51,929 nt of DNA. Origin: a bacterium. GTDB taxonomy: Bacteria; Bacteroidota; Ignavibacteria; Kapaibacteriales; UBA2268. This document shows positions 25,862 through 35,079 of the stretch, piece after piece; within the stretch, counting starts at the first letter, position 1, and each line of letters begins with the position of its first letter. The position numbers and the translations under genes were made by a program. The notes below the pieces were generated by a model. The model was given only the letters and a program-made list of their open reading frames with translations, ran no database searches and was not told where the DNA came from. Location of the stretch: NCBI GenBank assembly GCA_030431515.1, contig JAUIIX010000014.1:1-51929 (forward strand), in the 5' to 3' direction.

Positions 25862-26422
25862 ATGGAATTAAATGAAGTTATTTCTAAAACAGAATCACAA
25901 ATGGAAAAATCAGTCGAATTTTTAGATTTACATTTATCTAAAATCAGAACTGGTAGAGCTTCTGCTTCTTTATTAGATGATATTAAAGTAATGGCTTATG
26001 GTACTTCTACTCCGATTAGTCAGACGGCTACAGTATCTGCACCTGATGCTAGAACTTTACTTATTCAACCTTGGGATAAATCACTAATTGCTGATATAGA
26101 AAAAGCAATTTTAGCTTCCGACTTAGGATTTAATCCACAAAATGATGGTCAATTAGTTAGAGTTCCTATACCTTCTCTTACTGAAGAACGTAGAAAAGAA
26201 TTCGTAAAACTTGCTAAAAAGAATACTGAAGAAACAAAGATAGCTATCAGAAATATAAGAAGAGATAATATCGAAGTTTTAAGAAAAGCTGAAAAGAATA
26301 AAGAATTATCCGAAGATTTTAAAAATCAAGGTGAAACAGAAATTCAACAACTAACAGATAAATTTATTTCAATAGCCGAAAGTAAATTAGAAGTTAAAGA
26401 AAAAGAATTGATGGAAGATTAA
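25862..26422 (+). CDS. frr: Ribosome-recycling factor
   Basis: 186 residues. LSKIRTGRASASLLDDIKV, SQTATVSAPDARTLLIQPWD, NPQNDGQLVRVPIPSLTEER and RNIRRDNIEVLRKAEK are family signatures. It splits post-termination ribosomes with EF-G. AAAGGTG lies before the ATG, 9 bases after pyrH. Last gene of the translation block. Confidence 0.97.
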   Translation: MELNEVISKTESQMEKSVEFLDLHLSKIRTGRASASLLDDIKVMAYGTSTPISQTATVSAPDARTLLIQPWDKSLIADIEKAILASDLGFNPQNDGQLVRVPIPSLTEERRKEFVKLAKKNTEETKIAIRNIRRDNIEVLRKAEKNKELSEDFKNQGETEIQQLTDKFISIAESKLEVKEKELMED

Positions 26423-26448
26423 TCTTCAAATCAAATTCAAATTAATTT

Positions 26449-26473
26449 AAAGGAGCTTCGGCTCCTTTTTTTT
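26449..26473 (+). terminator. Rho-independent terminator after frr
   Basis: AAAGGAGC-TTCG-GCTCCTTT, a UUCG-loop hairpin followed by eight T residues. Confidence 0.92.
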
Positions 26474-26737
26474 ATCCCGTCATAATGTGCGTAGCGAAGT
26501 ACCCATCTTCTCTTAAATTCCCCTTCTGTCATAGAGCAAAGTCCAAATGTCAAAATATTAATAATTTAATTGATAAACTCCATTAAAATTATATTTTTAA
26601 AATTTGACAATAACTCTTATCTATTTATCCATTAAAATATTAGAATCCATACTATTATTAAAAAATATATTAAAAATTAAATTATTTTCTTAAATTGCAA
26701 TAATCATATTTTAAAAAAATACAAAAGAGGCTTTTAT
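26474..26737. other. Intergenic region with one worn dispersed repeat
   Basis: 26478-26506 (CGTCATAATGTGCGTAGCGA-AGTACCC) is a worn copy of the CATTCTGA/GCGAAG family. The rest is AT-rich DNA without a recognisable signal. Confidence 0.5.
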
Positions 26738-28645
26738 ATGAAAGTATTATTACTATTTTTTATAATCTCATTTTCATTAATTAACAATCTTTTTTCATTA
26801 GAAGGAGGGGCAAATCAACAAAAGATTGACTCATTACTCACCGAATTACCTAAGCATAATGAAGATACTAATCGAGTTAGAATCTTGTCCGAATTATCTA
26901 ATGAATATAGAACTAAGGATGTTGAAATTGGAAAAGACTATGGAAAGCAAGCATTAAAATTAGCAAAAAAACTTAAATGGAGCATTGGTGAAGCCATAAG
27001 TTATACAAGTATATCTAGAAATTATACTATTAAAAATGATAATATAAAAGCTATAGAATATTTATTAAGAGCATACGAAATATATAATAAAGAAAATATT
27101 ATTATTGATAAAGCTATTACTGCATCTTATCTTGCCAACTACTATAGTGACTTGAATATGGTAAAAGAAGGATTAGAATATATTCAAATAGCCATAAATT
27201 ATATAGATGAGATTGAAAATAAAAAAGATTTAGCTGAGTTATATCATTTTATCGCAGGTTATTATTTTAATCAAAGAGAAAATAAAATAGCAATAGATTA
27301 TTATAATAAAACTAAAAGTATTTATGAAGAATTAAACGATGAGCATTCTATTAAACAGTTATCTGGTTATTTAGCTACTATTTATTTAGATTGGGGTGAG
27401 TTAGATTTAGCCGAAAAACTATACAAAGAATCAATAGAATATTATTCGAAAACAGGAAACAAATATGAATTATCGAATGATATAATGGATTTGAGTAAAG
27501 TGTATATATTTAGAAGAGACTATGATATTGCATTAGAATATTTAAATAAAGCATTAGTTCTAAAAAAAGAATTGAATGAACAATTTGGAATTGCTACATC
27601 TCTTTCTTTAATGGGAACAATAAATTTTAGTAAAAAGGATTTCAATAAATCTGAAATTTATTTGGATAGTGCTTTAAAATTGTATAGTCAGATTCCAGAT
27701 TCATTAGAAATGAAAAAAACGTATTCAAATTTAGGACTTTTACATTTCTGGAAACTAAATAAGAAAAAAGCACTAGATAATTTATTTAATGCATTAAAAA
27801 TTAATCTAAATGATAGAAATGAAGATTTACAAATATTTAAAACTTTATATAGAACATATAAATATTTTGGAGCTTTTGACTCTTCTCTTATTTGGTATGA
27901 AAAATATACTTATCTAATAGATTCTATAAAAACTGATTTTTCACAAAAAGATATTGATTTGATTACAATTAAAAATGACTTTGAAAATGCAAAGATGAAA
28001 GCAGATAAAGAACAAATTGAAGCAAGAAATAAAATTATTTATATCGCATCTGTTTCTGCTCTTCTCCTTTTATTTTTAATCATCATTTATAGAAAAAATC
28101 AAACTAAGAAAAAACTTAATGCTCAGTTGTCTGAAAAGAACAGTCAACTAATAGAATTAAATGAGCTTATTAAAAAAGAAACTGCTGAGAAATTAGAATT
28201 TCAAGATAAACTTTATCAAAAAGAATTACAAGAAAAAGATAAAGAACTTAAAAATCTTTCTATTGAGTTACTTGATAAAGTAAATGCTATAGATGTTTTA
28301 GGTAAAAATCTTAAAAAAGAATGTAATGCAAACCCCGAAATTCAAGCAGTTATAATGAAAACACTTGAAAAGACTTTAAAAATAGATGAAGATTCACAAA
28401 AAATTGATGAATACCTTAATCTTATATATAATGATTTTCATTCAGAACTATCTAAAAAATATCCTGATTTATCTGGTGCAGAACTTAAAGTTTGTACATA
28501 TATTAAAATGAACAAAGACACTAAAGAAATTGCAGATTTATTAAGACGATCACCACGGACAGTAGATACTCACCGTACTAATATCAGAAAAAAAATGAAC
28601 TTGAATTCAGATGAAAATTTACATAGCATAATTCTTAATATTTAA
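26738..28645 (+). CDS. TPR - transmembrane - LuxR-type HTH regulator
   Basis: 635 residues. A signal peptide (about 1-20) and about eight TPR-like repeats (about 45-410; e.g. YDIALEYLNKALVLKKELNE) would face the periplasm. One helix (about 433-450, IYIASVSALLLLFLIIIY) is followed by a cytoplasmic coiled coil (about 455-530) and a C-terminal LuxR/GerE-type HTH (LSGAELKVCTYIKMNKDTKE, then IADLLRRSPRTVDTHRTNIR-KKM). It is a one-component receptor that joins a protein-interaction sensor directly to DNA binding across the membrane. The ligand is unknown. GAGG precedes the ATG. A perfect hairpin terminator follows, then a paralogous mini-HTH gene. Confidence 0.85.
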   Translation: MKVLLLFFIISFSLINNLFSLEGGANQQKIDSLLTELPKHNEDTNRVRILSELSNEYRTKDVEIGKDYGKQALKLAKKLKWSIGEAISYTSISRNYTIKNDNIKAIEYLLRAYEIYNKENIIIDKAITASYLANYYSDLNMVKEGLEYIQIAINYIDEIENKKDLAELYHFIAGYYFNQRENKIAIDYYNKTKSIYEELNDEHSIKQLSGYLATIYLDWGELDLAEKLYKESIEYYSKTGNKYELSNDIMDLSKVYIFRRDYDIALEYLNKALVLKKELNEQFGIATSLSLMGTINFSKKDFNKSEIYLDSALKLYSQIPDSLEMKKTYSNLGLLHFWKLNKKKALDNLFNALKINLNDRNEDLQIFKTLYRTYKYFGAFDSSLIWYEKYTYLIDSIKTDFSQKDIDLITIKNDFENAKMKADKEQIEARNKIIYIASVSALLLLFLIIIYRKNQTKKKLNAQLSEKNSQLIELNELIKKETAEKLEFQDKLYQKELQEKDKELKNLSIELLDKVNAIDVLGKNLKKECNANPEIQAVIMKTLEKTLKIDEDSQKIDEYLNLIYNDFHSELSKKYPDLSGAELKVCTYIKMNKDTKEIADLLRRSPRTVDTHRTNIRKKMNLNSDENLHSIILNI

Positions 28646-28677
28646 TGCTTTTGTAAATTCTAATATTAGAATAGCTT

Positions 28678-28714
28678 AAATCACTACGTAATATTTACGT
28701 AGTGATTTTTTTTT
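28678..28714 (+). terminator. Rho-independent terminator after the TPR-LuxR gene
   Basis: AATCACTACGTAA and TTACGTAGTGATT form a 13-bp perfect stem around a tiny loop, followed by nine T residues. Confidence 0.9.
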
Positions 28715-28752
28715 ATTCCTTTTCTAATATTGCAGTATGATTTTTTGAAAAA

Positions 28753-29073
28753 ATGAGAAAATTCAAAATGTATGATAAAAGTAAAGAAGCATTCAATAAC
28801 GAAATTGACTACGAAAAAATCGAACATTATGTTAGAATTGAATCACAGCAATTTAAAGAAATTATTATAACATTATTTCCAGAATTAACAACTTCAGAAA
28901 TAATAATATGTGTACTACTTAGATGTAATTTTAGCATAAAACAAAAAGCAGAATATTTGAATATATCACCACGAACTGTTGAGAAACATAGGGCAAATAT
29001 TAGAAAAAAATTATGCATAAGTTCAAATGATAGTTTACAGAAGTATATATCATCAATAAAATTGCATCATTAA
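28753..29073 (+). CDS. Stand-alone LuxR-type HTH protein, paralogue of the upstream regulator's C-terminus
   Basis: 106 residues containing a short helical lead (QQFKEIIITLFPELTTSE) and a LuxR-type HTH (YLNISPRTVEKHRANIRKKL). Both align with the C-terminus of the TPR-LuxR protein just upstream (KKYPDLSGAE ... RSPRTVDTHRTNIRKKM), including the linker before the HTH. It lacks sensor, membrane segment and receiver domain. A second Met at 28768 is an alternative start. It looks like a duplicate of the 3' part that became an independent gene, and may compete for or co-regulate the same sites (inference). A hairpin with a similar TACGTA core follows at 29101. Confidence 0.75.
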   Translation: MRKFKMYDKSKEAFNNEIDYEKIEHYVRIESQQFKEIIITLFPELTTSEIIICVLLRCNFSIKQKAEYLNISPRTVEKHRANIRKKLCISSNDSLQKYISSIKLHH

Positions 29074-29099
29074 GTTTTAAAAAAATAAACAGGTTAAAT

Positions 29100-29126
29100 T
29101 GCTACGTAGTTTTTACGTGGTAGATT
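29100..29126 (+). terminator. Imperfect hairpin after the mini-HTH gene
   Basis: GCTACGTAGTTTTTACGTGG then TAG folds with a bulge and resembles the stem at 28678 (both TACGTA-centred). It lacks a T run, so termination is doubtful. Confidence 0.35.
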
Positions 29127-29193
29127 TAAAAAAATAAATAATTATTATTGTAACATGAGAAAATGAAGTTTTAATAAATATCAGGAAAAAAAA

Positions 29194-29646
29194 ATGAAAG
29201 TTGGATTTATTATAATATGCTATTTGATTACTTCCTGTACATTTAGTTACACAGAAAAAGATCTTTTGAAAAAATCAAGTTTAGATTTACCTATTCAAAA
29301 AGAAACAAGTTTCGGACATTTCAAAATTGAAAAAATAAATTCAATAAAATTCTCTGAAGATGAACAAAGAATTATTATAAATATGGATGCAAAATTAGCA
29401 AAAATTAAATTTGACTATTTTATAATATCTGGCAAACCAATTTTTATTGATAAAAAACTATTTCTTACTGAAATAAAAGCTGAACAAATTGAATACTTAT
29501 TTAGCATAAAAACTGCTGCAGACTTTATTATAAAAAATTATATTTCTAAAGTTGAAATCTTAGAAATATCATATTTTGAAAAAATATTACTTAAATCTTT
29601 TTATATAAATGCTGAAGGTATTGAATTAAAAATAAATATTTTTTAA
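29194..29646 (+). CDS. Small lipoprotein, possibly DUF1439 (YceB-like)
   Basis: 150 residues with a lipobox LITSC (C15). The mature part alternates strands and a helix: a lipobox-proximal YTEKDLLKKSSLDLPIQKET, an INMDAKLA strand, GKPIFIDKKLFLTEIKAEQI, then a C-terminal amphipathic helix and strand (SFYINAEGIELKINIF). The order recalls YceB/DUF1439 outer-membrane lipoproteins (SYTEKELN-like start, PVFD...FLKEM-like middle). The resemblance was judged by eye and is weak. AGGA precedes the ATG. Confidence 0.6.
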   Translation: MKVGFIIICYLITSCTFSYTEKDLLKKSSLDLPIQKETSFGHFKIEKINSIKFSEDEQRIIINMDAKLAKIKFDYFIISGKPIFIDKKLFLTEIKAEQIEYLFSIKTAADFIIKNYISKVEILEISYFEKILLKSFYINAEGIELKINIF

Positions 29647-29874
29647 ATATAATAATGAGGTTTAAAATGAAAATATTATAAAGGATTTGGTATTGATTTC
29701 TTAATGAAATCAATAAATAAGAGGAAACATCAATTGCATTGTATATGATTGCAATGGTTCTATTAAAGTAAATTATAAATCATCTTTGTGATATGTAATA
29801 TTCAAGTTTAAAATAGTTTTTAAATAGTACTAAAATTAGTGTACTGAACAATTGTAAAAAAAAGGAGAATTGAG

Positions 29875-31314
29875 ATGAAAAAAGTATTACCAATAAAAAT
29901 AATTATTATTTTAATGTTTATTTTTATAAATCAAACAATATCTAAAAATTGTGATATAAGACCAACTACAGAAAGTAGTTATTTTGCAAAAGGCAAGGGG
30001 CAAAAGCTAGGTTATGATTCATTATTAATTTATCAATGGAAAATAATTTCAAATGATACTTATTTTAAAATATTAGGAACAATAAGAGATTTGCCTGGGA
30101 GTATTTTTGATTTTTTTATTAAACAAAATAGCCAAAACAAATGCGAAAAAAAGAATAGTACTTATAACAACTTTGCTTCCAGTTACAAAAACTTTTTATC
30201 GATGGGAGAAGGCAATGGGGTTTATGCTTTGCAAAGTTATAAAGGAATTAAGGAGGTAACTAATTACTTAGGGTATAATTCGATTAGATTATACAATCTT
30301 AAATATGATCTAGGCGAAGGTGAATATATTTTAGCAGATTCTATGGATCTATTTTCAGGTAACAAATATAAAATGTATAATGCGAACATTAAACTAAAAG
30401 GTTTAGACTTTTGGTCAGATATCGATATTGAAGAAGAAGGCACAGATCTTAGATTTTATTTTACTCTTTCCAAAGACTTTAAATATCCTCCAAATACATT
30501 AGAAAAAAATTATCTGATTGTTGGGAGTGGATCAACTGGAGCATTTGATGTTCTAAGACGTGGTGTTAAAGTAAATTTTACTGATGTTTTTATTAAAAAT
30601 AAGGAAGGAGCATCATATATTCATTTAGAGTCAAGTATTCAATTATTATCTAAAGGGTTTGTATGTGATGGGGCTGATCTAGAAAATGGACAAATGGATT
30701 TGAATTTAGGTCCATTCAAATTACATGATTTGGATAAAGATCCAAATTGGAATTTATGTTCATTCCTAAGTAATAAAAATATACAAGAAGGGGTTTATAA
30801 GTATTCATTCAAAGATAGTTTATCAATTTTATGGAATTCATTTTTTTTAAAAGGAGATTTTTCTTATCATACAAATGGTCTTAAAGGTGAAGTTGAAAAT
30901 AGAATATATTTAGGAGACAATGAACTAAAATTATTAGGAGATTTTAGTTATAATGCCGTTACTGATAAATATATAATAAGTGGTATATCAAAAATATCAT
31001 TAGATTCAAATTTAATTGAGTTAGCAGGTGGTGGTGAGGTAGAACTTGATTTTGGAAAAGACATTCCAGAAGGCAAATTACAATTAGTAGGTGATGCAAA
31101 AATAGATTTATATAAATTAGATCCATCAGATACATTTTACAGTCTTATTTTTATGCAATTAACTGAAAATGAAAGAAAGGGTATAGGAGTAAAAGGAAAT
31201 ATTATAGAGAAACGAATTTCGTTTATAATAAGTTCTACTTCACAAAACAGAGCAACTTTTGATTTAAAATTTGACGACTTGGGAAAAAGTAATGCAATCC
31301 CTGGTAATAGATAA
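29875..31314 (+). CDS. Secreted beta-rich protein of unknown function
   Basis: 479 residues with a signal peptide (about 1-23, ending INQTISK). The body looks beta-rich, with repeated short strands such as LKGLDFWSDIDIEEEGTDLR-FYF and FFLKGDFSYHTNGLKGEVEN. No family, sorting domain or lipobox was recognised. AAGGAG precedes the ATG. 228 bases of featureless DNA separate it from the preceding lipoprotein gene, so it probably has its own promoter. Confidence 0.65.
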   Translation: MKKVLPIKIIIILMFIFINQTISKNCDIRPTTESSYFAKGKGQKLGYDSLLIYQWKIISNDTYFKILGTIRDLPGSIFDFFIKQNSQNKCEKKNSTYNNFASSYKNFLSMGEGNGVYALQSYKGIKEVTNYLGYNSIRLYNLKYDLGEGEYILADSMDLFSGNKYKMYNANIKLKGLDFWSDIDIEEEGTDLRFYFTLSKDFKYPPNTLEKNYLIVGSGSTGAFDVLRRGVKVNFTDVFIKNKEGASYIHLESSIQLLSKGFVCDGADLENGQMDLNLGPFKLHDLDKDPNWNLCSFLSNKNIQEGVYKYSFKDSLSILWNSFFLKGDFSYHTNGLKGEVENRIYLGDNELKLLGDFSYNAVTDKYIISGISKISLDSNLIELAGGGEVELDFGKDIPEGKLQLVGDAKIDLYKLDPSDTFYSLIFMQLTENERKGIGVKGNIIEKRISFIISSTSQNRATFDLKFDDLGKSNAIPGNR

Positions 31315-31373
31315 TAAATTAATTTTTATGAAGTTTAAATTATAAATAAGGAATATAAAAAAAGGGAAAATAT

Positions 31374-31568
31374 ATGGCAATTAGGCATAACCAAAGTAAA
31401 AATTCTTTAGAAAAGAATTTAATATCAATAAAACAAAGGATTGTTGATCTTAAAAAGGAAAAAAGAGAAACAAGCATCTTAAACAGATCTGAAAGAGAGT
31501 ATTACTCAAAGAAAATCTCGAAGGCTGAAAAAGAATTTAAAGATTATAAAAGAAAACATGGTTTGTAA
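31374..31568 (+). CDS. Small basic coiled-coil protein
   Basis: 64 residues, no signal peptide, rich in Lys, Arg and Glu, with heptad-like spacing through LEKNLISIKQRIVDLKKEKR and KKISKAEKEFKDYKRKHGL. AGGGA lies before the ATG and a perfect terminator 28 bases after the stop, which supports a real gene. It is the only cytoplasmic product among secreted neighbours. Function unknown. Confidence 0.6.
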   Translation: MAIRHNQSKNSLEKNLISIKQRIVDLKKEKRETSILNRSEREYYSKKISKAEKEFKDYKRKHGL

Positions 31569-31595
31569 TTTTTAAATTAAAATTAAATACAAAAT

Positions 31596-31627
31596 AAGTG
31601 AGAGTAAATTTACTCTCACTTTTATTT
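31596..31627 (+). terminator. Perfect 26-bp palindromic terminator
   Basis: AAGTGAGAGTAAA and its exact complement TTTACTCTCACTT abut (31596-31621) and run into TTTATTT. Confidence 0.85.
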
Positions 31628-31636
31628 AAATTTAAA

Positions 31637-31750
31637 GACTAATAAGAAATTGTATAAGCTGCTGTTAAAAACAATAAGGAAGCAATAAAATTTGCTTCAG
31701 AGAGATTACAAAAAGACCCAGAAATACTTGAAATTATTAACTCAAAGTAA
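31637..31750 (+). pseudogene. DUF4116-like remnant with in-frame stops
   Basis: In one frame the sequence reads D**EIV*AAVKNNKEAIKFASE, then RLQKDPEILEIINSK and a stop. The pattern DxEIVxAAVKxNxxAIxFAS matches DUF4116 repeats, but three stop codons interrupt the first ten residues and no start exists. A shorter copy of its last 16 codons lies at 32509-32556. Confidence 0.6.
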
Positions 31751-31811
31751 AAAGAAGTGTTACCTAATAAACAATTTGAAAAAATTTAAAAGAAATTAAA
31801 AGGAACTAAAA

Positions 31812-32504
31812 ATGAAAGTATTAATTATTTACTTAACATTACTATTTGCAGCAATACCCACATTCTCACAAAAAAATACACAAAAGTCCTATGGAAGTAA
31901 GGACTTTGACATTAAAGGAAGTAAATCAAGTGAAGAGTTGTTAGAACGAATTCAAAATATTAGAAATATTTCAAAAGAACAATTGCTTATAAGTATAAAA
32001 AATAGACGGTTTGATAAATTGAGTTATAATCTTCTTACTGATGAATTAAAAAATGATTATGAAATAGCTGGTGAAATGATAAGAAAGTATCCACGCTCCT
32101 TTTCGATATTAACTGATAGTATGAAAAGCAATAAATCAATTATTGATTATATAGAAAAAGACTTTGCCATATATCTTTTTTATTCTCCGCAATTGACAAC
32201 TAATAAAAATTTTTTAGAAAACTATTTAGAATATGATCCTTTAGATTATCTTTCGTTATTTATGGCGAATTCAGATTTATTAAATAACAAAGAATTAATT
32301 ATGAAAATTGTAAATAAAATATCTGATAAGGAGTCATTATTGATTATGGCTAAATGTTCTAGTAATCTTAAAAAAGATAAAGAATTCGTCAAAAAAATGA
32401 TGTATAAAAATAAATACACTGTAATATTATCTGAATTAGAATGGTGGAAAGATGATAATCTTGTTAATCAGTTTATAAATTTTAAAGAACCTGGAATAGA
32501 ATAA
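31812..32504 (+). CDS. Secreted DUF4116-like helical-repeat protein
   Basis: 230 residues with a signal peptide (about 1-19, ending PTFSQ). The mature part holds about five repeats of 22-24 residues of the type LxxDxExxxxMIxKxPxxFxxLSD: LTDELKNDYEIAGEMIRKYP, MKSNKSIIDYIEKDFAIYLF, LKKDKEFVKKMMYKNKYTVI. This resembles DUF4116 repeats in exported form. AAAGGAA precedes the ATG. It is flanked on both sides by broken DUF4116-like fragments, which suggests a once larger or multi-copy family here. Function unknown. Confidence 0.65.
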   Translation: MKVLIIYLTLLFAAIPTFSQKNTQKSYGSKDFDIKGSKSSEELLERIQNIRNISKEQLLISIKNRRFDKLSYNLLTDELKNDYEIAGEMIRKYPRSFSILTDSMKSNKSIIDYIEKDFAIYLFYSPQLTTNKNFLENYLEYDPLDYLSLFMANSDLLNNKELIMKIVNKISDKESLLIMAKCSSNLKKDKEFVKKMMYKNKYTVILSELEWWKDDNLVNQFINFKEPGIE

Positions 32505-32508
32505 TTCT

Positions 32509-32556
32509 CTTTTACAAAAAGACCCAGGAATACTTGAAATTTTTTACTCAAAGTAA
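32509..32556 (+). pseudogene. Short DUF4116-like remnant
   Basis: Reads LLQKDPGILEIFYSK and a stop, differing from the end of the remnant at 31637-31750 by a few bases (ACAAAAAGACCCAG is shared). It begins 5 bases after the stop of the DUF4116-like gene, in another frame. Confidence 0.55.
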
Positions 32557-32581
32557 AAAACGACTAAAATAGCAGAAAAAA

Positions 32582-33220
32582 ATGAAGCATAGTAAAAACT
32601 ACCTAACTCTTTTAATATTTGTACTAATTATGATATTTAGTTCAGGGAATTTATTTTCAGACTCACCTTTGACATCTACTTCTTTCTATAAGGCATATAC
32701 CGATATAGAAATCATAGAAAAAGCAAGTATGGATCATCTAATTGATAGTGAAGAAATATTATATTTGCTTGATAGTAATAATTCTTTAGATAAGCGATTA
32801 GCACTTGTGAATGCAAAAGGATTTAGTATTGTACAGGTGACTTCAACAAATTCTTCCAAATTTCTTGAAATTTTAAAAGAAGAAATTAAAAACAAGAATA
32901 TAAGCATAAACTCTAAACAATTTAATAATTTAACACTTATTCTAAGCTATCTATATGCCTTAGATGAGTATTATAATCCTGAAACTGCTACTGAATTATT
33001 AAAAAAATTAAAGGATTCTAGTAGCATTAGTAAAACAAGTGCATATCAGTTAGTAAAAGGATTAAGTTATGGGAATATTTATCTTAATTCTGACCAATGT
33101 AGAGTATGGAAAGAAATAGAAGTATTTTTTAATAACCCAGATACTAAAAATAGTTTTCGAGAAGAAGCAATTAAGATAATTATGGAATATATGATTCTTT
33201 ATAAAAAGAATTGTGATTAG
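32582..33220 (+). CDS. Secreted helical protein of unknown function
   Basis: 212 residues with a signal peptide (about 1-26, ending GNLFS). The mature protein begins SPLTSTSFYKAYTDIEIIEK and is helical throughout, with one Cys pair near the end (C183, C211). It has no recognised domain. No clear Shine-Dalgarno is present (GCAGAAAAAATG). It follows the DUF4116-like gene and a remnant of it, and ends in a strong hairpin. Confidence 0.6.
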   Translation: MKHSKNYLTLLIFVLIMIFSSGNLFSDSPLTSTSFYKAYTDIEIIEKASMDHLIDSEEILYLLDSNNSLDKRLALVNAKGFSIVQVTSTNSSKFLEILKEEIKNKNISINSKQFNNLTLILSYLYALDEYYNPETATELLKKLKDSSSISKTSAYQLVKGLSYGNIYLNSDQCRVWKEIEVFFNNPDTKNSFREEAIKIIMEYMILYKKNCD

Positions 33221-33227
33221 TATATAT

Positions 33228-33261
33228 CACATCAAAGCACTCAATAGGGTGCTTTGATGTG
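33228..33261 (+). terminator. Hairpin terminator, copy 1 of a recurring type
   Basis: CACATCAAAGCAC and GTGCTTTGATGTG form a 13-bp perfect stem. The 19-base left arm with its lead, ATATCACATCAAAGCACTC, recurs identically at 40492-40510. Confidence 0.7.
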
Positions 33262-33445
33262 TATTTTAAAAGTTGAGAGGAGAAATAGTTAAATAAACAA
33301 ACTAAATTTAATAGAATTTATTGTAATTAATATTCTATATTGTTTATAAAAATCATAGGAATAAGTAAAATATTAAATTAAAAATTATTAAATTGCATAT
33401 ACAATAAAATAAAAAAATATTTAAAAATTAAAAAAGGATGATATT

Positions 33446-35023
33446 ATGATTAAGATATTCTTAATTTTTTTATTACTTGCTTTAACAATTATTAGTGTTA
33501 AAGCAGAAAATATATGGCATGGAAATGAATTTTATATTGTTGCACCACCTTTGTACCAAGAACAACTTGAAATTGCAGAAATAAATATTGTAATCAGCCA
33601 TGAACCAACAACAAAATGTCTATTAGAGAAACCAAATGGAGATCGTTTAATGTCTACATTGGGTAATAAATATCAAACTATTTACAATATACCTGTTAAG
33701 GAAATGATAGAAACAGGAACTGAGCATAAAAAAAGTGATTTATTAAACCTTTATTGGGCTAACTCTTATAAATTACAAACGAATAAAGATGTATCTGTTT
33801 GGGTTAATATAAAAATTGGAGATAATGAAGAAAATTATAATTTATTACCTAAAAAAAGTTTGGGTAAGAGTATTAAAATAATTACTAACGAAGCAGAAGT
33901 TTTTGATGATAATATATATCCTGATTTCTTTCAAATAACGGCTGCTTTTGATAATACAAAAATTGATATTAATTTTGCAGATATAGAAATTAATAATTAT
34001 CGACTTGAAAAGGGTGATAAATTTATAGCAATTGATCCAAATGTTAAATTTACAATATTACTTAATGAAGGCGAATCAGTTGGAATTAGTAATTTTTATC
34101 TGAATAAAAGTTTAACTGGCTCAGTGATTAATGCTGATAAGCCAATTTCAGTAATTTCAGGAAATTGGTCACCAGAGCAAACTAACTCAAACGTTTTAAT
34201 TGAGTCTATGATATCTTCAGAACAAAACGGTAAAAATTATCACTTAATACCATTTTCTGATGAGGAGTACAATGTTAAAATATTAGCTTTTGAATCAGGT
34301 ACAGAAATTAATATTGATGGTGATGAAGTTATATCACTTGATGGGTCTTCTATTAATCAAAAACAATCTTTTCACGAATTTAAAGTTAATTCAAATAAAA
34401 TTATTAGCTCGAATAAGCCAATAATGGTTGTTCAATATCCTAAATTGCCAACAATATCGATGGTATCTCTAAACCCAATTGAGCATTATTCAGATTCATA
34501 CACATCACTTTCGAATGGACAAACTAAATATTTAATTGCTCCTATTGATAAAAATTCTCAATTAATTGAAAGTATTAATTTATATAAGGAAAATGTAAAT
34601 GAAGGTGAAATAGAGCTAGAATTTATAAGTAATTATAATGAAGTTTTACTTTCTGATCTAAATTTTACTAAATATGGATTATTTAAAATTAATTATAATG
34701 GTAATTTTGAAGTAAATGGTGAAAGCATAGCACTTTATGTTGGTGATGAAGATGGTATTTTTTCAGAACAAGCACATACAAAATTAGAACAAGTTAGTAC
34801 AACTGTCGAAAGGGAAAATAAATTTAATATTCACCCTCTACCAGCGTCAGATTTTATTAATATTTCTAACTATGTTGGTAATGTTAAAATCGTAAACGCT
34901 TTAGGATTAGAAGTATGGAGTGACTTTGTTGGGACTGAACATAAGATTGATATTTCAAAATTAGTAAATGGTTTCTATCTAATAATCTTAGATAATCAAA
35001 CAACTAAACTTATTAAATATTAA
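33446..35023 (+). CDS. IgGFc-binding-like surface protein with T9SS sorting domain
   Basis: 525 residues. A signal peptide (about 1-20) is followed by an IgGFc-binding-like domain (about 24-340: GNEFYIVAPP, YWANSYKLQTNKDVSVWVNI, ISVISGNWSPEQTNSNVLIE, NKPIMVVQYPKLP). After a beta-rich linker comes a type A T9SS C-terminal sorting domain (about 460-525: FNIHPLPASDFINISNYVGN ... IDISKLVNGFYLIILDNQTT-KLIKY). The usual YPNP is HPLP here. It should be exported through the outer membrane and held on the surface. AAGGA precedes the ATG. The next gene, 57 bases on, has the same N-terminal domain and sorting tail. Confidence 0.82.
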   Translation: MIKIFLIFLLLALTIISVKAENIWHGNEFYIVAPPLYQEQLEIAEINIVISHEPTTKCLLEKPNGDRLMSTLGNKYQTIYNIPVKEMIETGTEHKKSDLLNLYWANSYKLQTNKDVSVWVNIKIGDNEENYNLLPKKSLGKSIKIITNEAEVFDDNIYPDFFQITAAFDNTKIDINFADIEINNYRLEKGDKFIAIDPNVKFTILLNEGESVGISNFYLNKSLTGSVINADKPISVISGNWSPEQTNSNVLIESMISSEQNGKNYHLIPFSDEEYNVKILAFESGTEINIDGDEVISLDGSSINQKQSFHEFKVNSNKIISSNKPIMVVQYPKLPTISMVSLNPIEHYSDSYTSLSNGQTKYLIAPIDKNSQLIESINLYKENVNEGEIELEFISNYNEVLLSDLNFTKYGLFKINYNGNFEVNGESIALYVGDEDGIFSEQAHTKLEQVSTTVERENKFNIHPLPASDFINISNYVGNVKIVNALGLEVWSDFVGTEHKIDISKLVNGFYLIILDNQTTKLIKY

Positions 35024-35079
35024 TCTACAAAGAGAAAGTGAAGCTTTAAAAAAAAAAATTTAAAAAAAGGGAGTTTATA

